Source: Streptomyces sp. NBC_01454 (GTDB lineage: Bacteria; Actinomycetota; Actinomycetes; Streptomycetales; Streptomycetaceae). From it: DNA of 64,000 bases. Position numbers and translations under genes: made by a program. Shown here piece by piece: positions 1 through 8,173 of this stretch. Where the stretch lies: contig NZ_CP109460.1 of NCBI RefSeq assembly GCF_036227565.1, positions 6,820,001 to 6,884,000 of the forward strand, written 5' to 3'. The notes beneath the pieces were generated by a model that did not search any database, was not told the DNA's origin, and worked only from the letters and a program-made list of their open reading frames with translations. How positions within the stretch are numbered: position 1 is the stretch's first letter; each line of letters begins with the position of its first letter.

Positions 1-918
1 GCGGTGGAGGGCTACCGCTGGGACATCGCCCTCGCGGCCGTCCTCGGTGTGCTCGCGCTGGTCTGGTTCGTCCGCCGGCAGCTCACCCTGCCCTCGCCGC
101 TGCTGAACATGAAGCTCTTCGCCCACCGCGGCTTCTCCGGGGCGGTGCTGGCGGATCTGCTGACCATCCTCGGGCTGTCCGGACTGGTCTTCTTCCTCTC
201 CCAGTTCCTCCAGATGGTGCAGCAGCGCTCGCCGCTGAACGCCGGGCTGGTCGAACTCCCGGCCGCGGTCGGCGCGGTGGGCGCGGGCCTGGCGGCCGGC
301 TGGGTCGCCCGGAAGCTGTCCGTACGGATCGTGGTGGCCGGCGGTCTCGCGGTGGTCGGGCTGTCGCTGGTCGGCTGCACCACCCTGCACGCCGACACCG
401 GTACCGCGGCGCTGTGCTTCATCCTCTTCATCGTCGGGGTCGGCGCCGGTTTCTCGTTCACCGTCACCGCCGATGTGATCCTCTCCAATGTGCCCAAGGA
501 GGAGGCGGGCGCCGCCTCCGCGGTCTCCGAGACGGCCTACGAACTCGGCGCGGCCCTCGGCATCGCCCTGCTCGGCTCCATCGTCACCAGCATCTACCGG
601 GGATTCCCGACACCCGGCGGGGTGTCCGAGCCCGCCGCCGATGCCGCCCGGGAGTCGCTCGGCGGCGCCGTCGTGATCGCCGGCCAACTCCCCGGCGGAC
701 AGGGCGGGGCGCTGCTGAAGGCCGCTCAGGACTCCTTCGTGAACGGCGTGGACGTCGCGGCCGGGGTGGGCGCGGCGGTCCTGCTGGCCGCCTCGGGAGC
801 CGCCTGGTTCCTGCTCCGCGGCCAGGAGCTGGGCAGCAGCCAGGCCGGGGCCGACACCGCGGCCTTCGCCACGGCCGGGCAGGAGCCCCAGCGGCCCGGC
901 CCGGCCGAGCGCCCGTAA
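1..918 (+). CDS. MFS drug/multidrug exporter, C-terminal part (truncated by window edge)
   Basis: The reading frame is open from base 1, so the start lies outside the window. The 305 visible codons contain about seven hydrophobic helices with short charged loops, ending in a long Gly/Ala helix and a polar tail. The order of helices and the loop containing PLLNMKLF followed by RGF look like the second half of a 14-helix DHA2-type (QacA/EmrB-like) proton-driven exporter. Substrate cannot be told from this half. No partner gene follows; the next gene begins after an inverted repeat. Family assignment rests on pattern recognition; confidence in 'MFS' is high and in a specific substrate nil. Confidence 0.8.
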   Translation, partial: AVEGYRWDIALAAVLGVLALVWFVRRQLTLPSPLLNMKLFAHRGFSGAVLADLLTILGLSGLVFFLSQFLQMVQQRSPLNAGLVELPAAVGAVGAGLAAGWVARKLSVRIVVAGGLAVVGLSLVGCTTLHADTGTAALCFILFIVGVGAGFSFTVTADVILSNVPKEEAGAASAVSETAYELGAALGIALLGSIVTSIYRGFPTPGGVSEPAADAARESLGGAVVIAGQLPGGQGGALLKAAQDSFVNGVDVAAGVGAAVLLAASGAAWFLLRGQELGSSQAGADTAAFATAGQEPQRPGPAERP

Positions 919-970
919 CACCCGTCTCGCCGAACGGCCGATCCGCCGGACGGCGGGCACACACCGCGCC

Positions 971-1032
971 CCAGGGCGTGTCCCGTGGATCAGGTGCCAC
1001 GCACCCTGCATGATCCACGGGACACGCCCTGG
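971..1032. repeat. Perfect 22-bp inverted repeat with 18-nt spacer
   Basis: Arms at 971-992 and 1011-1032 are exact reverse complements (left arm begins CCAGGGCGTGTCCCGTGG). It lies 52 bases after the MFS stop codon and could end that transcript, but the large loop and lack of a T-tract are unlike a classical terminator. Dispersed GGGCGTGTCCCGTGGATC-type palindromes are something I associate with Streptomyces intergenic repeats or IS/MITE ends; that is recollection, not a search. Confidence 0.75.
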
Positions 1033-1151
1033 GGGCGACTGTCCCCCGCCCGTTCACGCCCGGTACGCGTCGTGGTGACCGGCCGTCCCGAGCGGCTTGC
1101 TTGACTCTCCCGTCGTCCCCTCACGGACGGCCCGCTCAGGAGAGTGACGCA

Positions 1152-3122
1152 GTGCGCGACATCGGACGACGCTCCTTCTTCACCGCCGCGGGGGCTCTGG
1201 CCACCGCGAGCGCCATCGGCAGCAACGCCTACGCCACCGGCCACGCCCGCGACGCGGCCACGGCCGACGAGTACGTAGACGTCCAACTCCTCAACATCAC
1301 CGACCTGCACGGCTATCTGCAGGGCGCCCCGGGCGCCCACTCGATCATCACCGGAGCCGGCGGGAAGACCTACACCGTCGGGGGCGTCGCCTCCATGGCC
1401 GCCCACCTGGAGCGGCTGCGCGACGGCCGCCGCAACTCCCTCTTCTTCGCCCCCGGCGACCTGTTCTCCGGCTGGGAGTTCGACGCCGCCTCCTTCGCCG
1501 ACGAGCCCACCATCGAGGCCCTCAACGCCATGGGCCTGGACTTCGCCTCGGCCGGCAACCACGAGTTCGACAAGTCCGCGACCTACCTCACCTCGCACAT
1601 GGAGGACGGCGACAGCTACCCGGTCACCGGCCGCGACGACGACTTCAAGGACTCCACCGGCCACCGCTTCCGTGGCGCCGAGTTCCCCTACTACAGCGCC
1701 AACATGGTCTGGCACTCCAACGGCGAACTGGTGCTGCCGCCGTACAACATCGTGCAGGTGGACGCCGGCGGCGGCCGCCGGCTGCCGGTCGGCTTCATCC
1801 ATCTGACCGCCATCGGCACCGAGTCCTTCCCCGGCTCCTACCAGCCGGGCCTGCGCACCCTGGACGAGCTGGAGACCGCCAACCGCTGCGCCGCGGAACT
1901 CAAGAAACGCGGCGTCAACGCGATCGTGCTCAGCATGCACGACGGCGCGGTGGCCGGCAGCGACTTCTCCAGCGGCAAGAACCCCTCGGGGCCCGCCTAC
2001 GAACTCGCGCTGCGCGCCTCCCCGGACATCGACGCCATCGTCACCGGCCACTGGCACTGCGCCTTCACCATGATGCTGCCCGACCCCAACGGCGACCCCC
2101 GGCCGTTCGTCGAGGCCGGCTGCTACGGCCAGCTCATCAACGAGATCAATCTGCGGCTGGACCCCGCCACCGGCTCGGTGGTCCGCGAGCTGACCACCTC
2201 CGTCAACCACCCCAACACCCGCGATGTGACGCCGGACCCCGAGCTGCGGTCGATCGCCGGCTACTGGGCGGACTACGGCAGCCGGCGCGCCCGCAGCAGC
2301 CTGGGCACCCAGACGGCCTCCTTCACCCGGCGGCGCGACGCCGCGGGGGAGAGCACCATGGGCAACCTCGTGGCCGACTGGGCCCTGTGGGCGGGCCGCC
2401 AGGAGCACGGCCCGATGGACGACCCCGCGGAGCACCCCAACACCCCCGCCGACCTCGCCGTCATCGCGGTCGCACCGCGCGTCGGCCAGGCCGTGATCGC
2501 CGGCGATCTGATCCGTGACGAGGCGTCGGGCGGCACCGTCACCTTCGCGCAGGCCTGGAACTCCGTCGGCTTCGGCGACCCGATCATGACCGTCACGGTC
2601 ACCGGCCGGCAGATCCACGACGCGCTGGAGGAACAGTGGGCGCCGACCGCCGGCGGCGGCCTCGGCTACTCGCCGCTGGCCGTCTCCGCCAATGTCCGCT
2701 ACACCTTCGATGCCGCGGGGCCGGTCGGCCGGCGGATCGACCCGTCCGATGTCTTCATCGACGGCACCGCCCTCAACCTCACCCGCCGCTACCGCCTCGC
2801 CGCCCCCTCCTACACCCTGATCAACCAGGACGGCTTCAGCGCCTTCACCGGATTCACCGCACCGGTCCGCCACACCCGTGACTTCGAGAGCTTCGTCTCC
2901 TTCGTCCGGGCCAAGAAACAGCTGTCTCCCGCACCGTTGAACCGGGTGTCGGTCAAGAACGCGGGGGTGCCCGGCGCCCGCACCGGCACCGTCGCCCGTC
3001 ACCAGCAGCTGCTCCAGGCCGACGGCAGCCTGGTCCCGCGGCCCGAGGCGGCGCTGCGCACGGCGCGGCCCGGCAGCGGCGAGGGACGGCGCGGCCCCGG
3101 CGGCTTCCGGGTACCCTGCTGA
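1152..3122 (+). CDS. Tat-exported 5'-nucleotidase / metallophosphoesterase
   Basis: Secreted nucleotidase-type enzyme of 656 residues expected to release phosphate from nucleotides outside the membrane. The GTG start is chosen because AGGAGAG lies 7 nt upstream and the twin-arginine signal (GRRSFFTAAGA) then sits at the very N-terminus. The metallophosphoesterase domain shows its metal ligands in order: TDLHG (~res 50), GDLFSG (~101), GNHEFD (~135) and GHWH (~299). The second half (~380-610) fits the 5'-nucleotidase C-terminal substrate domain. The tail is basic and Gly-rich. It stands alone and ends at a strong convergent terminator. A possible PHO-box-like repeat lies at 1052-1073. Confidence 0.87.
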   Translation: MRDIGRRSFFTAAGALATASAIGSNAYATGHARDAATADEYVDVQLLNITDLHGYLQGAPGAHSIITGAGGKTYTVGGVASMAAHLERLRDGRRNSLFFAPGDLFSGWEFDAASFADEPTIEALNAMGLDFASAGNHEFDKSATYLTSHMEDGDSYPVTGRDDDFKDSTGHRFRGAEFPYYSANMVWHSNGELVLPPYNIVQVDAGGGRRLPVGFIHLTAIGTESFPGSYQPGLRTLDELETANRCAAELKKRGVNAIVLSMHDGAVAGSDFSSGKNPSGPAYELALRASPDIDAIVTGHWHCAFTMMLPDPNGDPRPFVEAGCYGQLINEINLRLDPATGSVVRELTTSVNHPNTRDVTPDPELRSIAGYWADYGSRRARSSLGTQTASFTRRRDAAGESTMGNLVADWALWAGRQEHGPMDDPAEHPNTPADLAVIAVAPRVGQAVIAGDLIRDEASGGTVTFAQAWNSVGFGDPIMTVTVTGRQIHDALEEQWAPTAGGGLGYSPLAVSANVRYTFDAAGPVGRRIDPSDVFIDGTALNLTRRYRLAAPSYTLINQDGFSAFTGFTAPVRHTRDFESFVSFVRAKKQLSPAPLNRVSVKNAGVPGARTGTVARHQQLLQADGSLVPRPEAALRTARPGSGEGRRGPGGFRVPC

Positions 3123-3151
3123 CCTGCGCACGACCGGGCACCTGTACGAAC

Positions 3152-3180
3152 GGGCCCCCTCCGCGGAACGGAGGGGGCCC
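3152..3180. terminator. Bidirectional terminator between convergent genes
   Basis: A 12-bp perfect stem (GGGCCCCCTCCG and its complement) with a 5-nt loop sits between the nucleotidase stop and the end of the convergent acyltransferase gene. Confidence 0.8.
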
Positions 3181-3199
3181 GCTGTACGGCGGCGAGCGG

Positions 3200-3868
3200 T
3201 CAGGCGGCCCGGGCCTTGGTGGCGTAGATGTCGACGTACTCCTGGCCGGACAGCTCCATGACCTCGCTCATCACCTCGTCGGTGACGGCCCGCAGCACAT
3301 AGCGGTCGCGGTCCATGCCGTCGTAGCGGGAGAAGTCCAGCGGCGCGCCGAAGCGCACCGTCACCGGCGCGATGTGCGGGCGGCCCTTGCCGCCGGGCTG
3401 CACCTTGTCCGTGCCGATCATCGCGAACGGGAGGACGGGCGCGCCGGTCATCAGGGTCAGCCGGGCGATGCCCGTACGGCCGCGGTAGAGCCGGCCGTCG
3501 GGGGAGCGGGTGCCCTCCGGGTAGATGCCGAAGACGCTGCCCTCCTCCAGGATCCGGCGGCCGGTCATCAGCGCGGCGACCCCGCCGTGCCCGCCGTCCC
3601 GGTCCACCGGGATCATGCCGGAGCTGGTGAAGAACCAGGCCATCGCCCGGCCCTTGAGGCCCTTGCCGGTGACGTACTCGTCCTTGCCGATGAAGTACAC
3701 CGGGCGCTTGACCACCAGGCTCAGGAAGAGCGAGTCGATGAACGTGACGTGGTTCCCGGCCAGGATCACCGGCCCGGTCGCCGGAATGCGCTCCATGCCC
3801 TCCACCTTCGGGCGGTACAGGACACGCATGACGAATCCGAGAATCGCCTTCAGCACAATGCGGGACAA
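3200..3868 (-). CDS. 1-acyl-sn-glycerol-3-phosphate acyltransferase (PlsC family)
   Basis: Phospholipid-synthesis enzyme of the LPLAT/PlsC family (222 aa) that would acylate lysophosphatidic acid at the membrane. The catalytic NHVTFIDS block (NHx4D, ~res 39-46) and the acyl-acceptor block YPEGTRSPDG (~120) are intact. A hydrophobic N-terminus probably anchors it. The start is TTG with GGAGGA just upstream; an internal ATG 13 codons later is the alternative. It is transcribed divergently from the phosphodiesterase gene at 4166, about 300 bases away, so two glycerophospholipid-related genes share this region. Confidence 0.85.
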   Translation of the reverse strand: MSRIVLKAILGFVMRVLYRPKVEGMERIPATGPVILAGNHVTFIDSLFLSLVVKRPVYFIGKDEYVTGKGLKGRAMAWFFTSSGMIPVDRDGGHGGVAALMTGRRILEEGSVFGIYPEGTRSPDGRLYRGRTGIARLTLMTGAPVLPFAMIGTDKVQPGGKGRPHIAPVTVRFGAPLDFSRYDGMDRDRYVLRAVTDEVMSEVMELSGQEYVDIYATKARAA

Positions 3869-4165
3869 CGGGTCCTCCGGGTCGTGGTGGTCAACGTCGA
3901 GCAGGCGCAGAACTCTGCAGCCCAGGACGATACTCGCGGGTCACTCCCGCGCGCACATCGGGTTTACGAGGTCGATACACACAGTTGACGTGTGTTACCA
4001 CCAATGTTCCCCCTGAACTTCGCGTGCGTCTCCCCGGCATCACCCGTCCGTGCTTACGATCGGCCTGGTTCCGTGGGCCGGGGTGCAACACGCCTCACCG
4101 CACGCCGGAAAACACCCGGAAGCACCTGCAGGACGACAGAACATCTCAATCGAAGGAGCGTGCGT

Positions 4166-5305
4166 ATGCACAAGCGGGAGCAGCCGGGACGGCGGACACT
4201 GCTGGGGGCGGCGGCCCTCGGGGCGGGAGCGGCGGTGTTCGGCGGGGCCGGCCAGGCCAGTGCCCGCGAACGCGGTGGCGAGACAGCCCGGGACCTGCCG
4301 GTGCCGCTGATCATCGGTCACCGCGGCGCCAGCGGCTACCGCCCCGAGCACACCTTCGGCTCCTACCAACTCGCCCTCGACATGGGCGCGGACGTCATCG
4401 AACAGGACCTCGTCCCCACCAAGGACGGCCACCTCGTGTGCCGTCACGAGAACGACATCACCGCCACCACCGATGTCTCCGCGCACCCCGAGTTCGCCGG
4501 CCGCAAGACCACCAAGACCGTCGACGGGGTGAAGCTGACCGGCTGGTTCACCGAGGACTTCACGCTCGCTGAGCTCAAGACGCTGCGCGCCAAGGAGCGC
4601 ATACCGGGAACCCGGCAGCACAACACCCTCTACGACGGCCGGTGGGAGGTGCCGACGTTCGAGGAGGTCCTGGAGTGGGCCGAGCGCGAGGGCCGCAAGC
4701 GGGGCCGCCGGGTCTGGCTGCACATCGAGACCAAGCACCCCACCTACTTCCGGAAGCTCGGCCTGCCGCTGGAGGAGCGGGTGGCCAAGGCGCTGCGCGC
4801 CCACGGGCGGCACCGTAAGGACTCCCCGAACTTCCTGCAGTCCTTCGAGCCCAGCAGCCTCCAGCGCCTGGGCAGGCTCGTCGGCTGCCCGAAGATCGTC
4901 CTGCTGGGCACGCCCGACACCCGGTCCTGGGACTTCGTCGAGGCGGGTGACCCGCGCACGGTCGCCGATCTCATCAAGCCCGAGGGCCTGAAGTGGATCG
5001 CCGGCTTCGCCCAGGGCATCGGCCCGGACCTCACGGTGATCATCCCGCGGGACAAGGACGGCAAGCTGGGCACGCCCACCTCCGTCGTCAAGGACGCCCA
5101 CGCCGCGGGGCTGGTGCTGCACCCGTACACGGTCCGCAACGAGAACACCTTCCTGCCCACCGACCTGCGCCGCGGCTCCGACCCGAACGCCTACGGCGAC
5201 TCCTTCGCCTACTTCAAGGCGCTGCTGGGCACCGGCATCGACGGCCTGTTCTCCGATAACTGCGACACCGCGCTGCTGGCCGCCGCGGAGTTCCGCAAGC
5301 ACTGA
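4166..5305 (+). CDS. glpQ: Tat-exported glycerophosphodiester phosphodiesterase
   Basis: Hydrolyses glycerophosphodiesters to glycerol-3-phosphate and an alcohol, here outside the membrane. The 379-residue protein begins MHKREQPGRRTLLGAAALGA, a twin-arginine signal ending near AQASA-like cleavage residues. The GDPD barrel starts with the catalytic block GHRGASGYRPEHT (~res 51) and later has the metal-binding IETKHP (~187). Length and layout fit the periplasmic/secreted GlpQ type rather than the short cytosolic UgpQ type. The start is fixed by AAGGAG 7 nt upstream and the signal peptide. An open frame extends further upstream but lacks a ribosome site. Confidence 0.88.
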   Translation: MHKREQPGRRTLLGAAALGAGAAVFGGAGQASARERGGETARDLPVPLIIGHRGASGYRPEHTFGSYQLALDMGADVIEQDLVPTKDGHLVCRHENDITATTDVSAHPEFAGRKTTKTVDGVKLTGWFTEDFTLAELKTLRAKERIPGTRQHNTLYDGRWEVPTFEEVLEWAEREGRKRGRRVWLHIETKHPTYFRKLGLPLEERVAKALRAHGRHRKDSPNFLQSFEPSSLQRLGRLVGCPKIVLLGTPDTRSWDFVEAGDPRTVADLIKPEGLKWIAGFAQGIGPDLTVIIPRDKDGKLGTPTSVVKDAHAAGLVLHPYTVRNENTFLPTDLRRGSDPNAYGDSFAYFKALLGTGIDGLFSDNCDTALLAAAEFRKH

Positions 5306-5625
5306 GCCGAGCGCCGGGGCCCGGCCGCCGCCGCGGCGGGCCCGCCCGGACCGGCACCACCTCACCGCACTCTCATCTGAGTTGGGAATGTCACAGGAGA
5401 GCTCGGTGCCGGTCCGTTCCGCTCGTCCGGTGCGCCTGCGCAGAATGCTCGCGGCGGAGATTGCCGCTGCCACATTCCGGGGAGTCCGGAAGGAGCAGTG
5501 TCAGCCCCGCCACGGCGGCGCCGGGTACCCCGCGGAGCCGCCTGTCAGGGCACATCGTTCCGGGCGCACCCCTTACACCCTCAGCGCGCCCGGGCCAGCG
5601 AACCGAATAGGGGAGGCATAGGCGC
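5306..5625. other. 320-bp gap with a doubtful small ORF
   Basis: No clear gene. GC-rich hairpin-prone sequence just after the phosphodiesterase stop may terminate it. A GTG at 5406, preceded by AGGAGA, opens 71 basic codons ending at 5621, inside the ribosome site of the next gene. Nothing in the product is recognisable, so it could be coding, leader or chance. Confidence 0.35.
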
Positions 5626-6168
5626 ATGGGCACGAGTGTGACCATCTCTGCGGCGACCGACCAGGACGCCGAGCAGATCCTCAAACTCCAGTACCTCTGC
5701 TACCAGCAGGAAGCCGCGCTCCACGACGACTACGGCATCGAGCCGCTCACCCAGACGCTCCAGGCGCTGCGCGCCGAGCTGGGCGAGGGCTGCGTCGTGG
5801 TCGCCAGACTCGGCGAGGAGGTGGTCGGGTCCGTGCGCGGCACGGTCGGCGAGGACGGCACCGCACGGATCGCCAAGCTCATCGTGCACCCGCGGATGCA
5901 GCGGCACGGCCTGGGCGGACGGCTGCTCGACGCGGTCGAGCGGCGGCTCGCGGACGAGCACGCGGCCCTGCGCTACCGCCTGTTCACCGGGCACCGCGGC
6001 GACGGCAACCTGCGGCTCTACCGCAGCCACGGCTATACGCCCGTGGCCACCGAGCAGTCCGGCTCCCGCAGGGGCGTGGTGACGCTGGAGAAGGAACCGG
6101 GCCAGGAGGTCGCCCCGGTGGCGGCGCCCGCCGGACCGGGCGTGGGCGCGCTCGCCGCGCAGGCGTAG
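5626..6168 (+). CDS. GNAT-family N-acetyltransferase
   Basis: A 180-residue acetyl-CoA-dependent acetyltransferase. The acetyl-CoA binding segment is visible as VHPRMQRHGLGGRLLDAVE (~res 87-105, the R/Q-x-x-G-x-G/A pattern), preceded by the beta strand ARIAKLIV and followed by LRLYRSHGY. The C-terminal ~25 residues are Ala/Val/Pro-rich and outside the fold. GGGAGG lies 9 nt before the ATG. It is a single gene with no informative partner, so the acceptor molecule cannot be named. Confidence 0.85.
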   Translation: MGTSVTISAATDQDAEQILKLQYLCYQQEAALHDDYGIEPLTQTLQALRAELGEGCVVVARLGEEVVGSVRGTVGEDGTARIAKLIVHPRMQRHGLGGRLLDAVERRLADEHAALRYRLFTGHRGDGNLRLYRSHGYTPVATEQSGSRRGVVTLEKEPGQEVAPVAAPAGPGVGALAAQA

Positions 6169-6222
6169 CGGAACACGGGAACCGGCGGAACACAGGGGGC
6201 GGGCCCGGCTGCGGGCCCGCCC

Positions 6223-6684
6223 TCAGTCCTGTACCGGGGCGGCCGGCTGCTCCGTACGGGCCCGGCGCAGCCACAGCAGCCCGGTGACGGGCAGGATGAC
6301 CGGGATGAACAGATAGCCCATGCCGTAGTCCGACCAGACCGTGGCGTCGGGGAACGCGGAGGGGTCGAGCAGGGTCCAGGTGCCGACGCCGAGCACCCCG
6401 GCCAGCTCCAGCGCACAGCAGGCCAGCGCGGCCCGGCGGGCGCCCTCACCGCCGCGCACCAGCGAGAAGAGGATGAACGCGTAGACGACCGCGGAGAGGG
6501 CCGAGAGGCTGTACGCCAGCGGGGCCCGGTCGAACTGGGCGAGGAGCTGGTAGAGCGAGCGGGACGCGGCCGCGACGGTGAAGACGCCGTAGAGCGCGAC
6601 CAGCAGCCGCCCGGGGCCGGTGCCCAGGGAACGCTTCGCCGGCACGGTGCCCGCCGTGCCGCGGGCCGTGGTGGTCTCAGGCAC
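6223..6684 (-). CDS. Hypothetical four-helix membrane protein
   Basis: Encodes 153 residues with four hydrophobic segments (about 28-50, 58-80, 86-106 and 120-140) and no recognisable enzymatic motif. The start is GTG, preceded by GGGGAGG. Its first 8 bases overlap the end of the upstream gene (6677-7045), so the two are a translationally coupled pair of small membrane proteins. I do not recognise the family; a membrane complex with its partner is an inference from the coupling only. Confidence 0.75.
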   Translation of the reverse strand: MPETTTARGTAGTVPAKRSLGTGPGRLLVALYGVFTVAAASRSLYQLLAQFDRAPLAYSLSALSAVVYAFILFSLVRGGEGARRAALACCALELAGVLGVGTWTLLDPSAFPDATVWSDYGMGYLFIPVILPVTGLLWLRRARTEQPAAPVQD

Positions 6685-7045
6685 TGCCGCCTCCCCAGAT
6701 GTCGAACAGTCGCACTTCCAGTACAGCCAGCACCACGGCGCCCGCGGCGGCGGTGGCCGAACCCCAGCGGGTGCGCTCCGAGAGCGACATGAACCCGGTC
6801 GCCGGCACACAGGCGGCGGCGCCGAGCAGATACGCCACGAAGAGCGCGGTGCCCTTGTCCGGCGAGTGTCCGCCCGCCAACTGCACGACGGCGATGACCA
6901 GTTGGACGATGCCGAGCAGCGACACCAGGGCCATACCGATGAAGTGCCAGTCCTTGGTGGGCTGGTCACGGAAGGCGGCGAAGCCGCACCAGCAGGCGAG
7001 GGCGAGAGCGGTCACCGCGACCGCGACCGTCAGCGCGTCGATCAC
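6677..7045 (-). CDS. Hypothetical four-helix small membrane protein
   Basis: Encodes 122 residues, almost entirely hydrophobic, with four predicted helices. A short polar loop containing FRDQPTKDWHF follows the first helix. GTG start with GGAGG 5 nt upstream. It is the first gene of a two-gene unit with the 153-residue protein and overlaps it by 8 bases. Transcribed away from the HAD phosphatase gene, with about 115 bases of divergent promoter space. Function unknown. Confidence 0.72.
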   Translation of the reverse strand: MIDALTVAVAVTALALACWCGFAAFRDQPTKDWHFIGMALVSLLGIVQLVIAVVQLAGGHSPDKGTALFVAYLLGAAACVPATGFMSLSERTRWGSATAAAGAVVLAVLEVRLFDIWGGGSA

Positions 7046-7162
7046 CGGGGCCTCCGGGCGGCATGCCGGTGCGCCGTGGGGTTGTGGAGCATGGAGTGAT
7101 GCTAATCGCCCGGGGGCGGGCGGCCGTCTCCGGCCCCACCGTGGCACGTACGCTCGTGAAGT

Positions 7163-7807
7163 ATGAAGATCACCGCTGATGCGCTCCTTTTCGACAATGA
7201 CGGCACCCTCATCTCCTCCCTGGAGTCCGTCTACCGCTGCTGGTCCCGGTGGGCGAGGGAGTACGGCGTCACCGAGGAGCACTTCGCGCGGGTCCCGCTG
7301 CACGGCCGCCCGGCGGCGGAGATAGTCGCCGATCTGCTTCCCGCGGACGTCGTGCCGGCCGCGGTGGCCCGGATCGAGCAGCTGGAGGTCGAGGACGCCG
7401 GGGGAGTGGTGGCGCTGCCCGGCACGCTCGCCCTGCTGGAGAGCCTGCCGGCCGAGCGGTGGGCCGTGGTCACCTCGGCCACCCGCCGGCTGGCGGAGGC
7501 CCGGCTCGGCCAGGCCGGGATCCGGCCGAAGAATGTGATCGCCGCCGACGACATCAGCCGGGGCAAGCCGGACCCGGAGCCGTTCCTGCTGGCCGCCCGG
7601 CGGCTGGGGGCGGACCCGGCCCGCTGTGTGGTCTTCGAGGACGCCCCCGTCGGGCTCGAGGCGGGCCGCGCGGCCGGAATGGCGACCGTGGCGTTGGCCA
7701 CAACGCACCGGGCCGAGGAGCTGTCGGCGGACGTCGTGGTCCCCGACCTCTCGGCGGTATCGGCCCAGGCCACGGGCGGGTCGGTGGAGATCACCGTCGC
7801 GCGCTAG
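7163..7807 (+). CDS. HAD-superfamily phosphatase (Cof/PGM-type, subfamily IA)
   Basis: A 214-residue phosphatase or phosphomutase-like enzyme. Motif I is FDNDGTL (~res 9-15, nucleophile Asp plus acid/base Asp), motif II is VVTSATRR (~108), the motif III Lys is in GKPDPEPF (~135), and motif IV is VFEDAPVGLEAG (~155), so all four catalytic motifs are present. The cap domain between motifs I and II fits sugar-phosphate phosphatases. No good ribosome site precedes the ATG; a TACGCT hexamer at 7149-7154 suggests a nearly leaderless mRNA. Substrate unknown. Confidence 0.88.
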   Translation: MKITADALLFDNDGTLISSLESVYRCWSRWAREYGVTEEHFARVPLHGRPAAEIVADLLPADVVPAAVARIEQLEVEDAGGVVALPGTLALLESLPAERWAVVTSATRRLAEARLGQAGIRPKNVIAADDISRGKPDPEPFLLAARRLGADPARCVVFEDAPVGLEAGRAAGMATVALATTHRAEELSADVVVPDLSAVSAQATGGSVEITVAR

Positions 7808-7853
7808 CGCGCTGTCCACGGGTCGGTCAGGCATGTCCGCCATACGGACTGGC

Positions 7854-7884
7854 TTGATCGGCCCGCACGGCTGTCTGGTTTACT
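7854..7884 (+). promoter_or_regulatory. Candidate promoter for leader peptide and metNIQ
   Basis: TTGATC at 7854-7859 and TTTACT at 7879-7884 are spaced 19 bp. A start 7-8 nt downstream would fall on or next to the ATG at 7892, giving a leaderless leader-peptide mRNA. Pattern match only. Confidence 0.45.
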
Positions 7885-7891
7885 TGCCGCC

Positions 7892-7978
7892 ATGACCACG
7901 ACGAGCTACCGCACCCCTGCGACCGAGGCGTACCTGACGCCCGGTGCTCGTTGCATGTGTCGAATGTGTGACCGCTGA
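7892..7978 (+). CDS. Cys/Met-rich leader peptide upstream of metNIQ
   Basis: A 28-codon ORF beginning ATGACCACGACG and ending in GARCMCRMCDR followed by TGA. Three Cys and two Met codons are packed in the last nine codons, just before the stop. It has no ribosome site but a plausible promoter places the transcript start at its ATG. It lies 195 bases before the methionine importer. This is the architecture of translation-dependent attenuation: ribosome stalling at scarce Cys/Met codons would change folding of the following GC-rich leader (small hairpin at 7995-8012). Cysteine-rich leader peptides in actinobacterial sulfur operons are known; its role here is inferred. Confidence 0.6.
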   Translation: MTTTSYRTPATEAYLTPGARCMCRMCDR

Positions 7979-8173
7979 GGGCCCCCGCCTGAGCCTCGCG
8001 CCCCGAAGCGAGACCCACTGCCATGTGCCGTTCGCCGGACAGCCGACGGCCACGGCCGCCCCGCGTCACCGGAACCCGGAGCCGGGCCCCGCGCCCGCCG
8101 CCGCGCCCGTTCCCCCCTGCCGCACTCGCAAGAATGCCCCGTGCTCCGGCGGGCGACCGCCGAGCACTCGACA

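Noticed and set aside
990..3131. 713-codon antisense frame under the nucleotidase gene
   Set aside because: Low-complexity Gly/Val/Ala product in the mirror frame of a gene with intact catalytic motifs; a shadow.
8020..8173. SAM riboswitch before metNIQ
   Set aside because: I looked for SAM-II/SAM-IV-like conserved helices and found only short GC hairpins; the Cys/Met leader peptide is the better explanation.
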